DNA from: Fen-178 sp963722575 | GTDB taxonomy: Bacteria > Acidobacteriota > Terriglobia > Bryobacterales > Bryobacteraceae | Direction: 5' to 3' | NCBI GenBank assembly: GCA_963722575.1 | Contig: CAVRNR010000005.1 | Span: 748,289 to 812,288, forward strand | DNA length: 64,000 bases | Shown here: piece after piece, positions 16,982 to 26,012 of the stretch | How the letters are laid out: each line of letters begins with the position of its first letter | How positions within the stretch are numbered: the first letter of the stretch is position 1 | Made by a program: the position numbers and the translations under genes | The notes under the pieces: generated by a model | Told to the model about the DNA's origin: nothing | What the model saw: the letters and a program-made list of their open reading frames with translations, nothing else | Database searches by the model: none

Positions 16982-19405
16982 CTACTCGCCTAGCGCGGAC
17001 ATCAGCGCGGGGCGGAGCTGGTCGGAGACTATAAACAGGTTCTCGGGGTAGCGGCGATACGTCAGCATCTGGCTGTAAATGGCTCCTTCCATGCTGTTGT
17101 TCAGAGCCAGGCCCGCCAGGTATTGCAGGCGCAGGTTGCCATCCCGGTTGATCTCGGCGTCCATCAGCCAGGACTTCAGGTCCGGGCCCTGGCCGGCATA
17201 GGTGGAGAGCAACGCGATCGCCGAGTTGAAACCCACCTCGCGCATGGAGGCGGCCACGCGCGCCTCATCCGGGCGTTCCAGCTTCGCTTGCAGTTGGTCC
17301 ACGTCGATTTTGGTGGGCTCGGCCTGGCCCAGCAGGACGGTGTCATAACCGCCCCCGGCGGTGTCGTTGCCCCAGACGGTTCCGTCCGGAAACACGTCGA
17401 AGAAGGTGGCCAGCTCGCTCTTCACCGTGCTCAGGTCGCTCTCGTACAAGGGCACCCACTGGGTGACAATGCCGCCCGGGTTCAAGTGCTGTTTTACTAA
17501 TTCAAAGTACTCCTTGGAGTAAAGTGTGGCGCTGCCTTTGACCCACGGATGAATCGGGTCGGAGGTGATCACATCGAACTTTTCGCGGGTGGTCAGGACG
17601 AAGTGGCGCGCGTCGTCGTAGACCATCTCGACGCGCGGGTCGTTGAGAACGTGGTTGTTCTCCTTGCCGAAGAAGCGCGTCGCCACGGGCGGAATCATGC
17701 GCTCCATTTCGCAGATGACGATTCTCTTGACTTCGGGGTGCAACACGAACGAGCCGGCGGTGACGCCCGCGCCGAAGCCCACCACCAGCACCGAACGGGG
17801 GTTCGGGTGCAGCAGCGCGGGCATGTGGCCGAGCATGCGCTGCAAGCGCATGTCGTAGGGTTCCGTGGAAGCCTCCACCTTGCCGCTGACGTGGAACTGG
17901 ACCGCTCCGTCGTTCCAGCGCGAGATGGCGATGGAGGCGTTCATGCCTTCACCGGCGTAGAGAATCTCCGAGCTGCCCGCGGAGATCGTGATGCGGCGGC
18001 CATAGGCGATCAGCATGGATGGGACCCCGGAGACGCTCAGGGCCAAGAAAACGGCGGCCACCAGGGCGGCGGCCAGCAAGAGCACGCCAGGCTTGGGCCG
18101 CAGAGGCGGCGCCAGGGCGAAGAGCGCGCTGACGGCGGAGAGCAGGATCAGTGCGCGCTCGCAGCCTTGCGTGCCGACGGCGGGAACCAGAATCATGCTG
18201 AAGGCGAGTGCGCCCACAATCGCACCGGCGGTGTTGGCGGCGTAGATGCCGCCCACCATCCGCCCGGCATCGCGGCCGGGCGAGGCCACGGCCGCCAGGG
18301 CCAGCGGAAAACTGGCGCCCCACAGCAACGCGGCGGGCAGGATGGCCCAAGTCGCGCGCGCCAGATCGATCTGGAACGTGAACCAGGGGCTGGTGGAAAG
18401 CAGCGGGTTGATGGGCCAATACGGGAGCGAGTTAGCGAGCATGTAGGCGGTCCATGCGACGGCGCCGGCTAGCAGCATTTGGCACCAGCCGATGGCCAGG
18501 CGCGGCCGGGCGACGCCGCGCACGAGCGCCGCCGCCACGGCGCTGCCGATCCCCAAGCCCGCCAGGAAGACCGCCAGAATGATGGAGAAGGTGTAGACCG
18601 TGGCACCCAGAAGCAGCCCCAACAGGCGCGTCCAAACCACCTCTGCGCCGAGCGCGCACGCTCCCGAAAGTGCGATGGTCACATAGATCGGCCAGGAACC
18701 CGGCGCGGGGGCAGCCTCCGCCACCGGCGTCGCGGGCGGCTCTTCGACGCCCGCCTGGTGCGGCGTCCGCGAGGCCATGCCGAAACCGATCAAAGCGATG
18801 GCGGCGTTGATGGCCGCGGCCACCAGAGTGGCCACGGCCATGTCATAGACGCGCAGCAGATAGAACCCCGCCAGCAGGCAACCGAAGACGGCCCCAACGG
18901 TGTTGCCGCCGTACAAGAGGCCCATCCAGGAAACGCCCTCGGGAGTGGCCTTAAGCCATCGGGAAGCGGCCGGCAGCGATGCGCCCATGAGCACCGTGGG
19001 GGGCAGCAGACAGGCGGCCGCCACCACCGCGCGGAGCAACATGGCCGGCAAACCGTGCCCCACCGCCGCCACGTAAACGCGGTCGACCAGGGGCATCCCG
19101 AACAACACCAGGATTCCGCAGATCCCGATTCCCATTTCGACCAGCGCATATACGCGCAAGGGATGCCGCCCGGCGAGAGGGCGGATACGCGGCAGAGCCA
19201 TGCTGCCCAGGCACAACCCGCCCATGAAAGTGGCCAGTAGTACACCCAGTGAAATCACCGTGGAGCCGATCACCAGTTGCAGCAACTGGTACCAGACGAT
19301 TTCATAGATCAGCGCGGAACAACCGCTGCCGGCGAATAACAGCAGCAGCAGAGGAAGGAAGCGGCGCGACGCGCCGGCGTCCGAGAGTTGGATTTGGTTG
19401 GGCAT
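16982..19405 (-). CDS. fused membrane/spermidine-synthase-like protein, second copy
   Basis: 807 aa. About fourteen hydrophobic helices make up the N-terminal two thirds (beginning FLPLLLLLFAGSGCSALIYEIVWYQ). A cytoplasmic spermidine-synthase-like Rossmann domain follows (VLVVGFGAGVTAG, VKRIVICEMERMIPP, VITSDPIHPWVKGSATLYS). The final 150 residues are helical and repeat-like. The family has no established reaction. The order of parts differs from the copy at 9874-12039, which has hydrophobic helices on both sides of the catalytic domain. Confidence 0.85.
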   Translation of the reverse strand: MPNQIQLSDAGASRRFLPLLLLLFAGSGCSALIYEIVWYQLLQLVIGSTVISLGVLLATFMGGLCLGSMALPRIRPLAGRHPLRVYALVEMGIGICGILVLFGMPLVDRVYVAAVGHGLPAMLLRAVVAAACLLPPTVLMGASLPAASRWLKATPEGVSWMGLLYGGNTVGAVFGCLLAGFYLLRVYDMAVATLVAAAINAAIALIGFGMASRTPHQAGVEEPPATPVAEAAPAPGSWPIYVTIALSGACALGAEVVWTRLLGLLLGATVYTFSIILAVFLAGLGIGSAVAAALVRGVARPRLAIGWCQMLLAGAVAWTAYMLANSLPYWPINPLLSTSPWFTFQIDLARATWAILPAALLWGASFPLALAAVASPGRDAGRMVGGIYAANTAGAIVGALAFSMILVPAVGTQGCERALILLSAVSALFALAPPLRPKPGVLLLAAALVAAVFLALSVSGVPSMLIAYGRRITISAGSSEILYAGEGMNASIAISRWNDGAVQFHVSGKVEASTEPYDMRLQRMLGHMPALLHPNPRSVLVVGFGAGVTAGSFVLHPEVKRIVICEMERMIPPVATRFFGKENNHVLNDPRVEMVYDDARHFVLTTREKFDVITSDPIHPWVKGSATLYSKEYFELVKQHLNPGGIVTQWVPLYESDLSTVKSELATFFDVFPDGTVWGNDTAGGGYDTVLLGQAEPTKIDVDQLQAKLERPDEARVAASMREVGFNSAIALLSTYAGQGPDLKSWLMDAEINRDGNLRLQYLAGLALNNSMEGAIYSQMLTYRRYPENLFIVSDQLRPALMSALGE

Positions 19406-19459
19406 TTAGAAAGGGCCGGGCATCCGGCTACGCACGGACAAGTTGCCCGGCCTCTACCA

Positions 19460-20782
19460 TCATGGCATGGGCACGAACTTGTCTTGGCAGGCGTTCGGGG
19501 TTATCACCGGCCCCTCGCCGAACTTCAGGTCGGCATGCCCGGCCACCAGGGTTGTGCCGGCGAGGTGCACGTTGTCGAACGTCATCCCCAGGCGGTGCTT
19601 CTCATCGAAACCCTGCAATGTGACCTTGCCGCCCTCCACCCACACATCGTGCAGCTCGATTCCGGTGAACATCGGCAGATGGTCGCCGCCGTTGCCGAAG
19701 TGCTCGTAGTCGGAATCCATCAAGATAGGGTTCGCGGTGTTGCGAATGCACACGTCGCGGTAGACCACGTCCTGGACGAGGCCTCCCTTGCTGGAGTTCG
19801 ACTTGATGCGGAGACCGTTATCGGCGCCGTCAATCGAAAGGTCGGTGACGCGGATGGAATCGGCCCCGCCGCTGGTCTCGCTGCCGATGGACATGCCGTG
19901 CCCGGCGTAGAAATGGTTGTGGGCGATGGTCATGTGGGAGCAATGGGCGCCGGCTTTGATGGCCACGTTGTCATCGCCGGTGGAGATGAAGCAGTGGGTG
20001 ATGGTCACATTGGTGGAGCCGCCGGGGTCGATGCCGTCGGTGTTGCGCGCGCCCTTGCCGGGCGTGTGAATGACTACGCCCCAGACGGTGAATCCGTTTC
20101 CGCCGCTGTAGGCGACGTGGAAATTGCCGGAATTCTTCAGCGTGATGCGGTACAACGTGAAATTGTCGCAGCGCGAAAGCACAATCAGGCGGGGGCAATT
20201 CTGGCTTCCGCCGGCGCGAGCCTGCTCGGCGAGGTCCCACCAGGAGACGTCCTTGCCGATGAGCTTGGCCCAACCGCGGCCATCGACGATGCCATCACCC
20301 ATCACCGCGGCGCCGGCGACATTGCTGCCGTTGATCAAGGCCCGGCAGCCGCGTCCAGTCTGGCTCACGACGCCGCAACTGCCGGGGCTGACCTCGTATA
20401 CGCGCGGGTCTCGCGATCCGAACAGGGTGGTGCTGGCATCGATGCGAAGGGTGACGCCGGCCCGCAGGTCGAGCGGGCCGGAGAGGAAGGCGTCGTGCGC
20501 GGCGTCGGGTTTCAGCTCGACGGTGAAACCTTTGGGGCAGGCGTCGAGGGCCTTCTGAATGCGGTTGGTGTCGAGGCTGCCTTCGTCGGTGTCGGGCAGC
20601 GTCTTGCCGTTAATCGCAGAGAGTTTGGCGGTTAGGACAAAGCAGCTTGGCGGAATCACCGGCTCGGTGACGGTGCGCGTGTCTTGCGCGTAGGCGGAGA
20701 ATAGGGCTAGGGCGGAGGCAAACAAGAACAAGAGGCGGGTTGAAAACCCGCCGCAGGATACAATCCTGCCCCACAAGTGCAT
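19460..20782 (-). CDS. glycoside hydrolase family 28 (polygalacturonase-like)
   Basis: 440 aa. It has the GH28 beta-helix signatures NTDGIDPGGS, TGDDNVAIK, GHGMSIGSETSGG and LRIKS, which hold the three catalytic aspartates and the RIK subsite. It probably cleaves galacturonan chains after export by the signal peptide LLFLFASALALFSAYAQ. The ATG is 1 bp after the tagaturonate-epimerase stop and has GGAG upstream. Residues 3-16 are encoded by a dispersed hairpin repeat, so the n-region of the leader was formed by the repeat; a TTG just before LFLFASALA is an alternative start. Works with the upstream uronate gene. Confidence 0.88.
   Translation of the reverse strand: MHLWGRIVSCGGFSTRLLFLFASALALFSAYAQDTRTVTEPVIPPSCFVLTAKLSAINGKTLPDTDEGSLDTNRIQKALDACPKGFTVELKPDAAHDAFLSGPLDLRAGVTLRIDASTTLFGSRDPRVYEVSPGSCGVVSQTGRGCRALINGSNVAGAAVMGDGIVDGRGWAKLIGKDVSWWDLAEQARAGGSQNCPRLIVLSRCDNFTLYRITLKNSGNFHVAYSGGNGFTVWGVVIHTPGKGARNTDGIDPGGSTNVTITHCFISTGDDNVAIKAGAHCSHMTIAHNHFYAGHGMSIGSETSGGADSIRVTDLSIDGADNGLRIKSNSSKGGLVQDVVYRDVCIRNTANPILMDSDYEHFGNGGDHLPMFTGIELHDVWVEGGKVTLQGFDEKHRLGMTFDNVHLAGTTLVAGHADLKFGEGPVITPNACQDKFVPMP
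20734..20775 (-). repeat. dispersed double-hairpin repeat, copy B, inside GH28 5' end
   Basis: GGCGGGTT pairs with AACCCGCC (20734-20752) and GCAGGAT with ATCCTGC (20753-20769), ending CCCACA. Read on the minus strand it begins TGTGGGGCAGG. It lies within the first codons of the GH28 gene. Confidence 0.85.
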
Positions 20783-20783
20783 G

Positions 20784-22037
20784 CTAGTTCTCCAGGAAGA
20801 GGGGACGGATGTGGCGCTCGAAAAGGTTTTGGGTGACGTTGCGGGATATCGACCCTTCGCACTGCTCGAGCATGTGCAGATATCGGGCGCCCATTTTCGA
20901 GGCCACTTTGTAGCCCACGTGCAGCAACTGGCGCACGTCGGGATTGAATCCGGGGTTGGATCGATCGTGACGCAGCGCCGAGGTGTATTGCTGCGCGGTC
21001 CAGCCCTGGACCTCGGCGGGCGAGGGCAAGCGGTCGTAGTGGATGTCGATGACGGCGGCGTACGGCTCGCACAATTCGTCGCGATGGGCGAAGGCCTCGG
21101 TGTAGACTTCCTTGGCCAGTTTGAGGCCGTCGCCGCCGGCTTCCGCCAAGCCGATCAGCTCCTCGAGCCACGTGGTTCCGGCCGTCTTGAGGTGCACGCC
21201 GGCGTTGAATTTGCGGAGCGCCCGGCGCATGGGCGCGTAGATGGAAAACTTGTCGCTGCCGGAATGCACGCTCAGCTTGAGGTTGCGCGGAAGCTGGTAC
21301 TGCCCGGTGGCGTAAGCGATCACGGCCAGGTCGTCGTTGAATTCCTTCTCAAATTGCGCGAGGTCGCCAACGTAATCCACGCCTTTGTTGAAGCGGCCGG
21401 TGAACTTGGGGGCAATGGTCTGGATGGGGATCTTCTCATCGGCGATGGCCGCCAGAATGACGAGCAGCTCGGGAGGAGTTTGCGGCGAGTCGGTCTCGTC
21501 CATGGAAACTTCCGTGACGAAATGGCCGGCGCCTTTGCGCTCCGCGACGTGGCGATAGATGCGCCCGGCTTCCTGGACGGCGAAGAGATACTTGGCGGCA
21601 ACGGCCTCGACCGATTGGCGCGTGGTGGCAAACGGCGCGGCGATTCCGGGGACGCTCAAGCGCCCGATTAGCTCCGGATGGCGGTCCACGAAGGCTGCCA
21701 CGTCCGCCGCGGGGGCGGGCTGGCCGATGGCCGAGGCGACGTCCAGCGTATAGAAATCGCTGGCATCGATGAAGCGATCGACGGTGCCCAGGTTGATGTG
21801 ATCGGCATCCACGTGGTAGGGATGTTTCCAGCCGAGTTCACGGACGGCCGCATCGGCGGCGGCCCGCACGCTGGCCGGTTCGGAACCGACGATGAGGTGC
21901 TCGCGATTCGACTTGTTCCACACGGGGATCACGGTGACGCCGGACTTCCCGGCCATGACGCAAGCTGTCAGTTGCGCCTTGGCCTGATGGGCGAAGCGGT
22001 CTCCCACTCCAATCGAGAACTTCTCTAGGGTAAGCAT
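20784..22037 (-). CDS. uxaE: tagaturonate epimerase
   Basis: 417 aa, full-length match in character to the UxaE family that converts tagaturonate to fructuronate in galacturonate breakdown. Recognisable segments include VGDRFAHQAKAQL at the start, DADHINLGTVDRFI, TEVSMDETD, IAPKFTGRFNKGVDYVGD, LSVHSGSDKFSIY, VHLKTAGTTWLEE and GYKVASKMG. Metal-binding His and Asp residues lie in these strands. Upstream of and coupled to the GH28 gene, giving a galacturonan-to-uronate path, with IolB/KduI diverging on the other side. Confidence 0.88.
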   Translation of the reverse strand: MLTLEKFSIGVGDRFAHQAKAQLTACVMAGKSGVTVIPVWNKSNREHLIVGSEPASVRAAADAAVRELGWKHPYHVDADHINLGTVDRFIDASDFYTLDVASAIGQPAPAADVAAFVDRHPELIGRLSVPGIAAPFATTRQSVEAVAAKYLFAVQEAGRIYRHVAERKGAGHFVTEVSMDETDSPQTPPELLVILAAIADEKIPIQTIAPKFTGRFNKGVDYVGDLAQFEKEFNDDLAVIAYATGQYQLPRNLKLSVHSGSDKFSIYAPMRRALRKFNAGVHLKTAGTTWLEELIGLAEAGGDGLKLAKEVYTEAFAHRDELCEPYAAVIDIHYDRLPSPAEVQGWTAQQYTSALRHDRSNPGFNPDVRQLLHVGYKVASKMGARYLHMLEQCEGSISRNVTQNLFERHIRPLFLEN

Positions 22038-22117
22038 GATTACCGGAAAACCTTATTGTAGCGCCGGCGTACTTCGCCGCCGGTGTTATTCTTGTGATTC
22101 AGGAGGCAGGATAAGAA

Positions 22118-22948
22118 ATGGCGGCATCGATTCTAAACCAAGAGAGTTGCGTGGTCCGGGCGACGAATAAACAGAAGGGGCGCACGCGCTGGCTGGCCCC
22201 GGAAAAAGCGGCGGTAACCAACCTGTACTACGGCAGGATCATTCTCGATTCCGGCGACGCTCCGCTCGAGTTTTCGACGGGCACGCATGAAACCGGGTTG
22301 ATCTGCCTGAATGGCCGCGCGGCGGTGGAGGCGGCGGGGAAGCGCTTCGAGATGGGCCGCTACGACGCTTTGTACGTTCCGCGAGACTCGGCGGTCCAAG
22401 TGGCCCCGTCGGACGCAGGCTGCGATCTGGCGGAAGTTTCGGCGCCGGTCACCGGCCAATACCCGCTGCAATTCATCTCGTTCGCCGGCGTGCGCAGCGA
22501 TCCGACGCTGCATTTCATCGCCGGAGCGCCTCCCACGGAGCGGGACCTCAATATCCTGATCGGCAAGAACGTGACAGCCGGCAGAATCGTGGTGGGCGTC
22601 ACCTTCAGCAAGCCGGGGGGCTGGACCTCCTGGCCGCCACACGAGCACGCCGCCATGCTCGAAGAAGCCTATCTGTATATCGATATGCCCGCACCCTCCT
22701 GGGGCTTGCAGCTTGTCTACACCGATCCGCAGAGGCCGGAACTGGTGGTGGCGGTGCGCGAAGGCGATGTGGTGGTGATGCCGGCGGGCTACCATCCCAA
22801 CGTGGCGGCGCCCGGCGGCACGATCGGTTTCATGTGGATGATGGCGGCCAACCGCGAAGTGGCGGACCGCCAGTTCGGCGTGGTCAACGTGCAACCGGAG
22901 TACGCGGAGCGCGGGTCGGGGTTGGAAGCGGCGCACGGAAAGAAATAA
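22118..22948 (+). CDS. iolB: KduI/IolB-family isomerase (5-deoxy-glucuronate isomerase-like)
   Basis: 276 aa double-cupin protein. The metal site is in WTSWPPHEHAAMLEEAYLYI (two His and a Glu), followed by PAGYHPNVAAPGG. IolB isomerises 5-deoxyglucuronate in inositol breakdown, and KduI acts on 5-dehydro-4-deoxyglucuronate from pectin. The PPHEH form is closer to IolB, while the neighbours (polygalacturonase, tagaturonate epimerase) favour uronate use, so the substrate is open. Ribosome binding site CAGGAGG about 13 bases upstream. Divergent from uxaE with an 80-bp shared promoter region. Confidence 0.8.
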   Translation: MAASILNQESCVVRATNKQKGRTRWLAPEKAAVTNLYYGRIILDSGDAPLEFSTGTHETGLICLNGRAAVEAAGKRFEMGRYDALYVPRDSAVQVAPSDAGCDLAEVSAPVTGQYPLQFISFAGVRSDPTLHFIAGAPPTERDLNILIGKNVTAGRIVVGVTFSKPGGWTSWPPHEHAAMLEEAYLYIDMPAPSWGLQLVYTDPQRPELVVAVREGDVVVMPAGYHPNVAAPGGTIGFMWMMAANREVADRQFGVVNVQPEYAERGSGLEAAHGKK

Positions 22949-22954
22949 ACCCAC

Positions 22955-23605
22955 TCACGAGATGATGCTTTTCCGCACGGCGTAGAGGATCAGCTCCGGA
23001 ACGCTGTGCAGGCCGAGTTTCTGCAAGATGTGGGTACGGTGCGTCTCCACGGTAGTGAGACCGATGTTCAGAAGACCGGCCACTTCCTTATTGGCTTTGC
23101 CTTCGGCGACCAGTTGCAGGATTTCGCGTTCGCGATCGGTGAGCAGGTCGTAGCTGTCCTCGACGCCGCGGCGCTCCATCTGGCGCACGTAATCTTCCTG
23201 CATGATGCGGCTGATTTTTCGGGTGAGGAAAGAGCGGCCCTGGGAGACGGCGCGGATGGCGTCGACGATGTCGCTGCGCAACGAATCCTTCAACAGGTAA
23301 CCTTTGGCACCGGCTTTCAGCGAGCGCAGCACATAGCTCTCGTCCTGGTGCATGCTGAGGATCACGACGGCGGTGCGCGGGCTGGCGGCGAGGATGCGGC
23401 GAGTGGCTTCAATGCCGTTCATGTTGGGCATGGTGATATCCATCACCACGACATCGGGCGATTGCTCCTCGGCGAGGCGCACGCTATCGCGGCCGTCGGC
23501 GGCCTCGGCCACCACGGTCATATCGGGCTGCCGCTCGAGCAGGGCCCGCAAGCCGTCGCGCACCACGGTATGATCGTCAGCCAGCAGAATGCGAATAGGC
23601 ATCAT
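22955..23605 (-). CDS. NarL/FixJ-type response regulator
   Basis: 216 aa. Receiver domain with acidic DD at 10-11, phospho-acceptor Asp56 (VVVMDITMP), the switch SMHQDES and KAGAKGYLLKD. A C-terminal LuxR HTH follows (LTDREREILQLVAEGKANKEVAGLLNIGLTTVETHRTHI). It is the DNA-binding partner of the kinase immediately upstream. The start at 23605 lies inside the last codons of the kinase gene; a second ATG follows at once (23602). A longer frame reads out of frame through the kinase and is rejected. Confidence 0.92.
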   Translation of the reverse strand: MMPIRILLADDHTVVRDGLRALLERQPDMTVVAEAADGRDSVRLAEEQSPDVVVMDITMPNMNGIEATRRILAASPRTAVVILSMHQDESYVLRSLKAGAKGYLLKDSLRSDIVDAIRAVSQGRSFLTRKISRIMQEDYVRQMERRGVEDSYDLLTDREREILQLVAEGKANKEVAGLLNIGLTTVETHRTHILQKLGLHSVPELILYAVRKSIIS

Positions 23606-24992
23606 GTCCGTTTGCCGCGACGAACTCAGCCACCGGCAGCTCGGCTTCAATGGCGGTGCCGCGGCCCAGGTTAGAGTCGATGCGGAAGCTGCCGCCGAGG
23701 CGCCGGACGCGTTCCTCCATGCCGAGCAGGCCGAGGCCGCGGACGAAGCGGGTGTCAAAACCGGCGCCGTCGTCGCGAACCGTGAGGAGCACCCTACGAT
23801 CCTCGCGCCTGACCACCACCTCGGCCGTGCGGGCGTTGGCGTGGCGGCCGGCGTTGTTTACGGCCTCCTGCACCAGGCGGTAAATGCAGGTCTTGTGTTC
23901 GTCGGGGAGATTGTCGGCGGCATCGTCGGCCTCCACCACGACGTTGAGCCCGGTACGGTTGGTCACCTCGCGCGCGTACCAGTTGAGCGCGGGGACCAGT
24001 CCGAAATCGTCGAGCATGGAGGGGCGGAGCAGCAGGGCGAGGTCGCGGACCTCGTTGACGGTCTTTTCGGCCAGGGTGCGGATGGAGGCGAGGTGGCCGC
24101 GCATCTCGCCGGAATCCTCGGAGCAGGCGGCACCTTCCGTCTCCATGAGAATGGCGGACAACGACTGGCCGACTTCGTCGTGGAGCTCGCGGGCGAGCGT
24201 GCGGCGCTCGTTCTCCTGCGCGCGCAGGAGCCGCGCGGAGAGCTCCTGCAAATCGGCGCGGGCGCGTGCATTCTCATCCAAGCGGCGTTCCAACTCGCGC
24301 TCGAGACGGAGGGTGTAGCCGATGGTCAAAAGCGCCAGCACCAGGCCGCCGGCCAGCGCGATTCCAAAGGTGACGACCAAAGACCGGCGCAGTCCGTCGG
24401 AGGAAGCGGCCAACTGTTCCTCGGCGCGGCTGAGGCCGCGCTCGTTGACGGCCGCGATGCGGTCCGCAATCTGAAGCATGGCGGTGCGCCGCGGGACCAG
24501 CTCATCGTAGAAGAACGAATACCGGAGGCGGTTGCGTTGCCGCGGAGACCATGCCACCGTGCGGTCGAGGACGCCCCAGTAGGCCTCGATTTCACTCTGT
24601 AAGGTCCGGAATGGCTCGCGTTCGGCGGTCTCCAGGATGCGCGAGTAGGCCTGGAGCGCGGCGTGAGTGTCGCGCTCGAGGGCGGCCAGGCGCAGAGTCT
24701 GCGCTTGTGCGCCGCTGGTGTCCGGAGAGAGGAGAAAATCGCGCACGTACGTGCCGGACAAATAGATCTGCGCGCGGATCTGGTCGAGGGCGCCGAGGCG
24801 CTGAAGAAAAGCCTGGCGGATGAGGGTCTCCTGGTGACGGACGCGGTCGAGCACCACCAGCGTGCCGATGGCGGCGGCGACGATGAAGACCAGCAAGCCT
24901 CCGAAGCCCAGGGAAAGCACGAGCCACGGGGGCTTGCGCCGAATCCCGCCGGCATTCTCCTCCAGCCCGCCCACGCGGGACCATTCGGGCAT
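23577..24992 (-). CDS. membrane HisKA_3-type sensor histidine kinase
   Basis: 471 aa from an ATG with GAGAGG upstream. TM helices at about 24-48 and 206-228 bracket a helical extracytoplasmic sensor of about 155 residues. A HAMP-like linker and coiled coil follow, then the HisKA_3 dimerisation motif ARELHDEVGQ with phospho-accepting His271. The HATPase region contains EAVNNAGRHANA, DDGAGFD and GLGLLGMEERV. It phosphorylates the overlapping response regulator (28-bp overlap). The signal is unknown. It faces the Pal gene across a region with an 18-bp perfect palindrome. Confidence 0.92.
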   Translation of the reverse strand: MPEWSRVGGLEENAGGIRRKPPWLVLSLGFGGLLVFIVAAAIGTLVVLDRVRHQETLIRQAFLQRLGALDQIRAQIYLSGTYVRDFLLSPDTSGAQAQTLRLAALERDTHAALQAYSRILETAEREPFRTLQSEIEAYWGVLDRTVAWSPRQRNRLRYSFFYDELVPRRTAMLQIADRIAAVNERGLSRAEEQLAASSDGLRRSLVVTFGIALAGGLVLALLTIGYTLRLERELERRLDENARARADLQELSARLLRAQENERRTLARELHDEVGQSLSAILMETEGAACSEDSGEMRGHLASIRTLAEKTVNEVRDLALLLRPSMLDDFGLVPALNWYAREVTNRTGLNVVVEADDAADNLPDEHKTCIYRLVQEAVNNAGRHANARTAEVVVRREDRRVLLTVRDDGAGFDTRFVRGLGLLGMEERVRRLGGSFRIDSNLGRGTAIEAELPVAEFVAANGHDAYSHSAG

Positions 24993-25039
24993 CTCGCGTC
25001 CTCTCACCCACAGTGTAGTCAATCGGGGGGCGCAAAAGA

Positions 25040-25057
25040 ATCCTGTCCGGACAGGAT
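25040..25057. promoter_or_regulatory. 18-bp perfect palindrome between sensor kinase and Pal genes
   Basis: ATCCTGTCCGGACAGGAT is its own reverse complement. It sits 48 bp upstream of the kinase start and 51 bp upstream of the Pal start, a good place for a dimeric regulator of both divergent units. Binding is inference. Confidence 0.55.
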
Positions 25058-25107
25058 AGGATTGGCGCCGCGAAAACGGTATGAATCGTAGTGGAGGGTC
25101 ATTGCAG

Positions 25108-25701
25108 ATGAAGAAGACTCGCGAACTGGTACTAGTCGCCGTGGCGGCGATATCGTTGATCGGCGCCGCGTGCACGAAGAAGACAGCCGTGAAACCGCCG
25201 CCGCCGGCGCCCGCCGCTACGGCCCCGAGCACCCCGGTGCGGGCCGCCACGCCGATGCGGCAAAACCCCGCGCCAACCCAGACCGCCAACGCGCCAGCGC
25301 CGCACTACCCGAATGCGGCGACGCGAGCGCGCATCGACCAGCTTCTGGCCAGGATTGAGGACGCCTATTTCGACTACGACAAGCATACGCTGCGTCCGGA
25401 TGCGATCAACGCGCTGCAGGCGGACTCCACGGAACTTCGCGACATCCTGAAGGATTATCCGGATTACAAGCTGACCATCGAGGGCCACTGCGACGAGCGC
25501 GGCTCAGCCGAATACAACCTGGCGCTGGGCGATGCGCGGGCGAAGGCCGCCAAGGACTATTTGGTCCAGGTGGGCATCCCCGGCGACCAGCTTTCGATCA
25601 TCAGCTACGGCAAGGAGCGCCCGGTATGCCAGGAGCACGACGAGGCCTGCTGGCAGAAGAACCGGCGGATCCACATTGTGGCGGTGATGGCATCGCGGTA
25701 G
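25108..25701 (+). CDS. pal: peptidoglycan-associated lipoprotein (Pal/OmpA C-terminal domain)
   Basis: 197 aa from an ATG preceded by GGAGGG; an in-frame ATG 9 codons upstream is less likely. The leader MKKTRELVLVAVAAISLIG ends in a lipobox-like SLIGAAC. A proline/alanine-rich linker runs to about residue 70. The OmpA-like peptidoglycan-binding domain follows, with YFDYDKHTLRP, TIEGHCDERGSAEYNLALGDARA, SYGKERP and NRRIHI. It would tether the outer membrane to peptidoglycan. No tol genes are in the window. Confidence 0.92.
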   Translation: MKKTRELVLVAVAAISLIGAACTKKTAVKPPPPAPAATAPSTPVRAATPMRQNPAPTQTANAPAPHYPNAATRARIDQLLARIEDAYFDYDKHTLRPDAINALQADSTELRDILKDYPDYKLTIEGHCDERGSAEYNLALGDARAKAAKDYLVQVGIPGDQLSIISYGKERPVCQEHDEACWQKNRRIHIVAVMASR

Positions 25702-25732
25702 TACGGCGACCGCGAGGAGAGGTGCGATTTCA

Positions 25733-25828
25733 GTGGGGCAGGATGGCAAGCTGCGTACCGGTTGGCAACCGGCACGCGCGGCGATTGCCAATCGCCGCGC
25801 AGGATTGAGGATTGAATCCCGCCCCACA
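25733..25828 (+). repeat. compound hairpin repeat, copy C
   Basis: It begins GTGGGGCAGG and ends CGCCCCACAT, so both ends carry the family's terminal sequence in opposite orientation. Between them are stems ACCGGTT/AACCGG and GCGGCGATT/AATCGCCGC, each around a 3-base loop. This looks like two family members fused, or a larger unit. Confidence 0.75.
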
Positions 25829-25894
25829 TAGCGGCAAGCCGCAAACGGTGTTGGCGATTCTCCGCGGCCGTGGCGGGCGCGTCCAAGGGCGGCA

Positions 25895-25936
25895 GGCGGA
25901 TTGACAATCCGCCGCAGGTTAAAAACCTGCCCCACA
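25895..25936 (-). repeat. dispersed double-hairpin repeat, copy D
   Basis: GGCGGATT/AATCCGCC (25895-25913) is followed by GCAGGTT/AACCTGC (25914-25930) and CCCACA. Same plan and orientation as copies B and E. Confidence 0.85.
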
Positions 25937-26012
25937 ATTCGTCGCGGCGCACGAAGAATGCGATGGATAGTAGTACAAAAGCACAACTTCACGCGGTCGC
26001 GGGACTAGAGCC

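Larger units (their letters stand above)
25702..26012. other. intergenic region packed with hairpin repeats
   Basis: Convergent gap between pal and the ClC gene. Two repeat units (25733-25828 and 25895-25936) fill much of it. No coding frame is convincing. The hairpins could help end transcription from both sides, but no T-run follows them. Confidence 0.65.
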
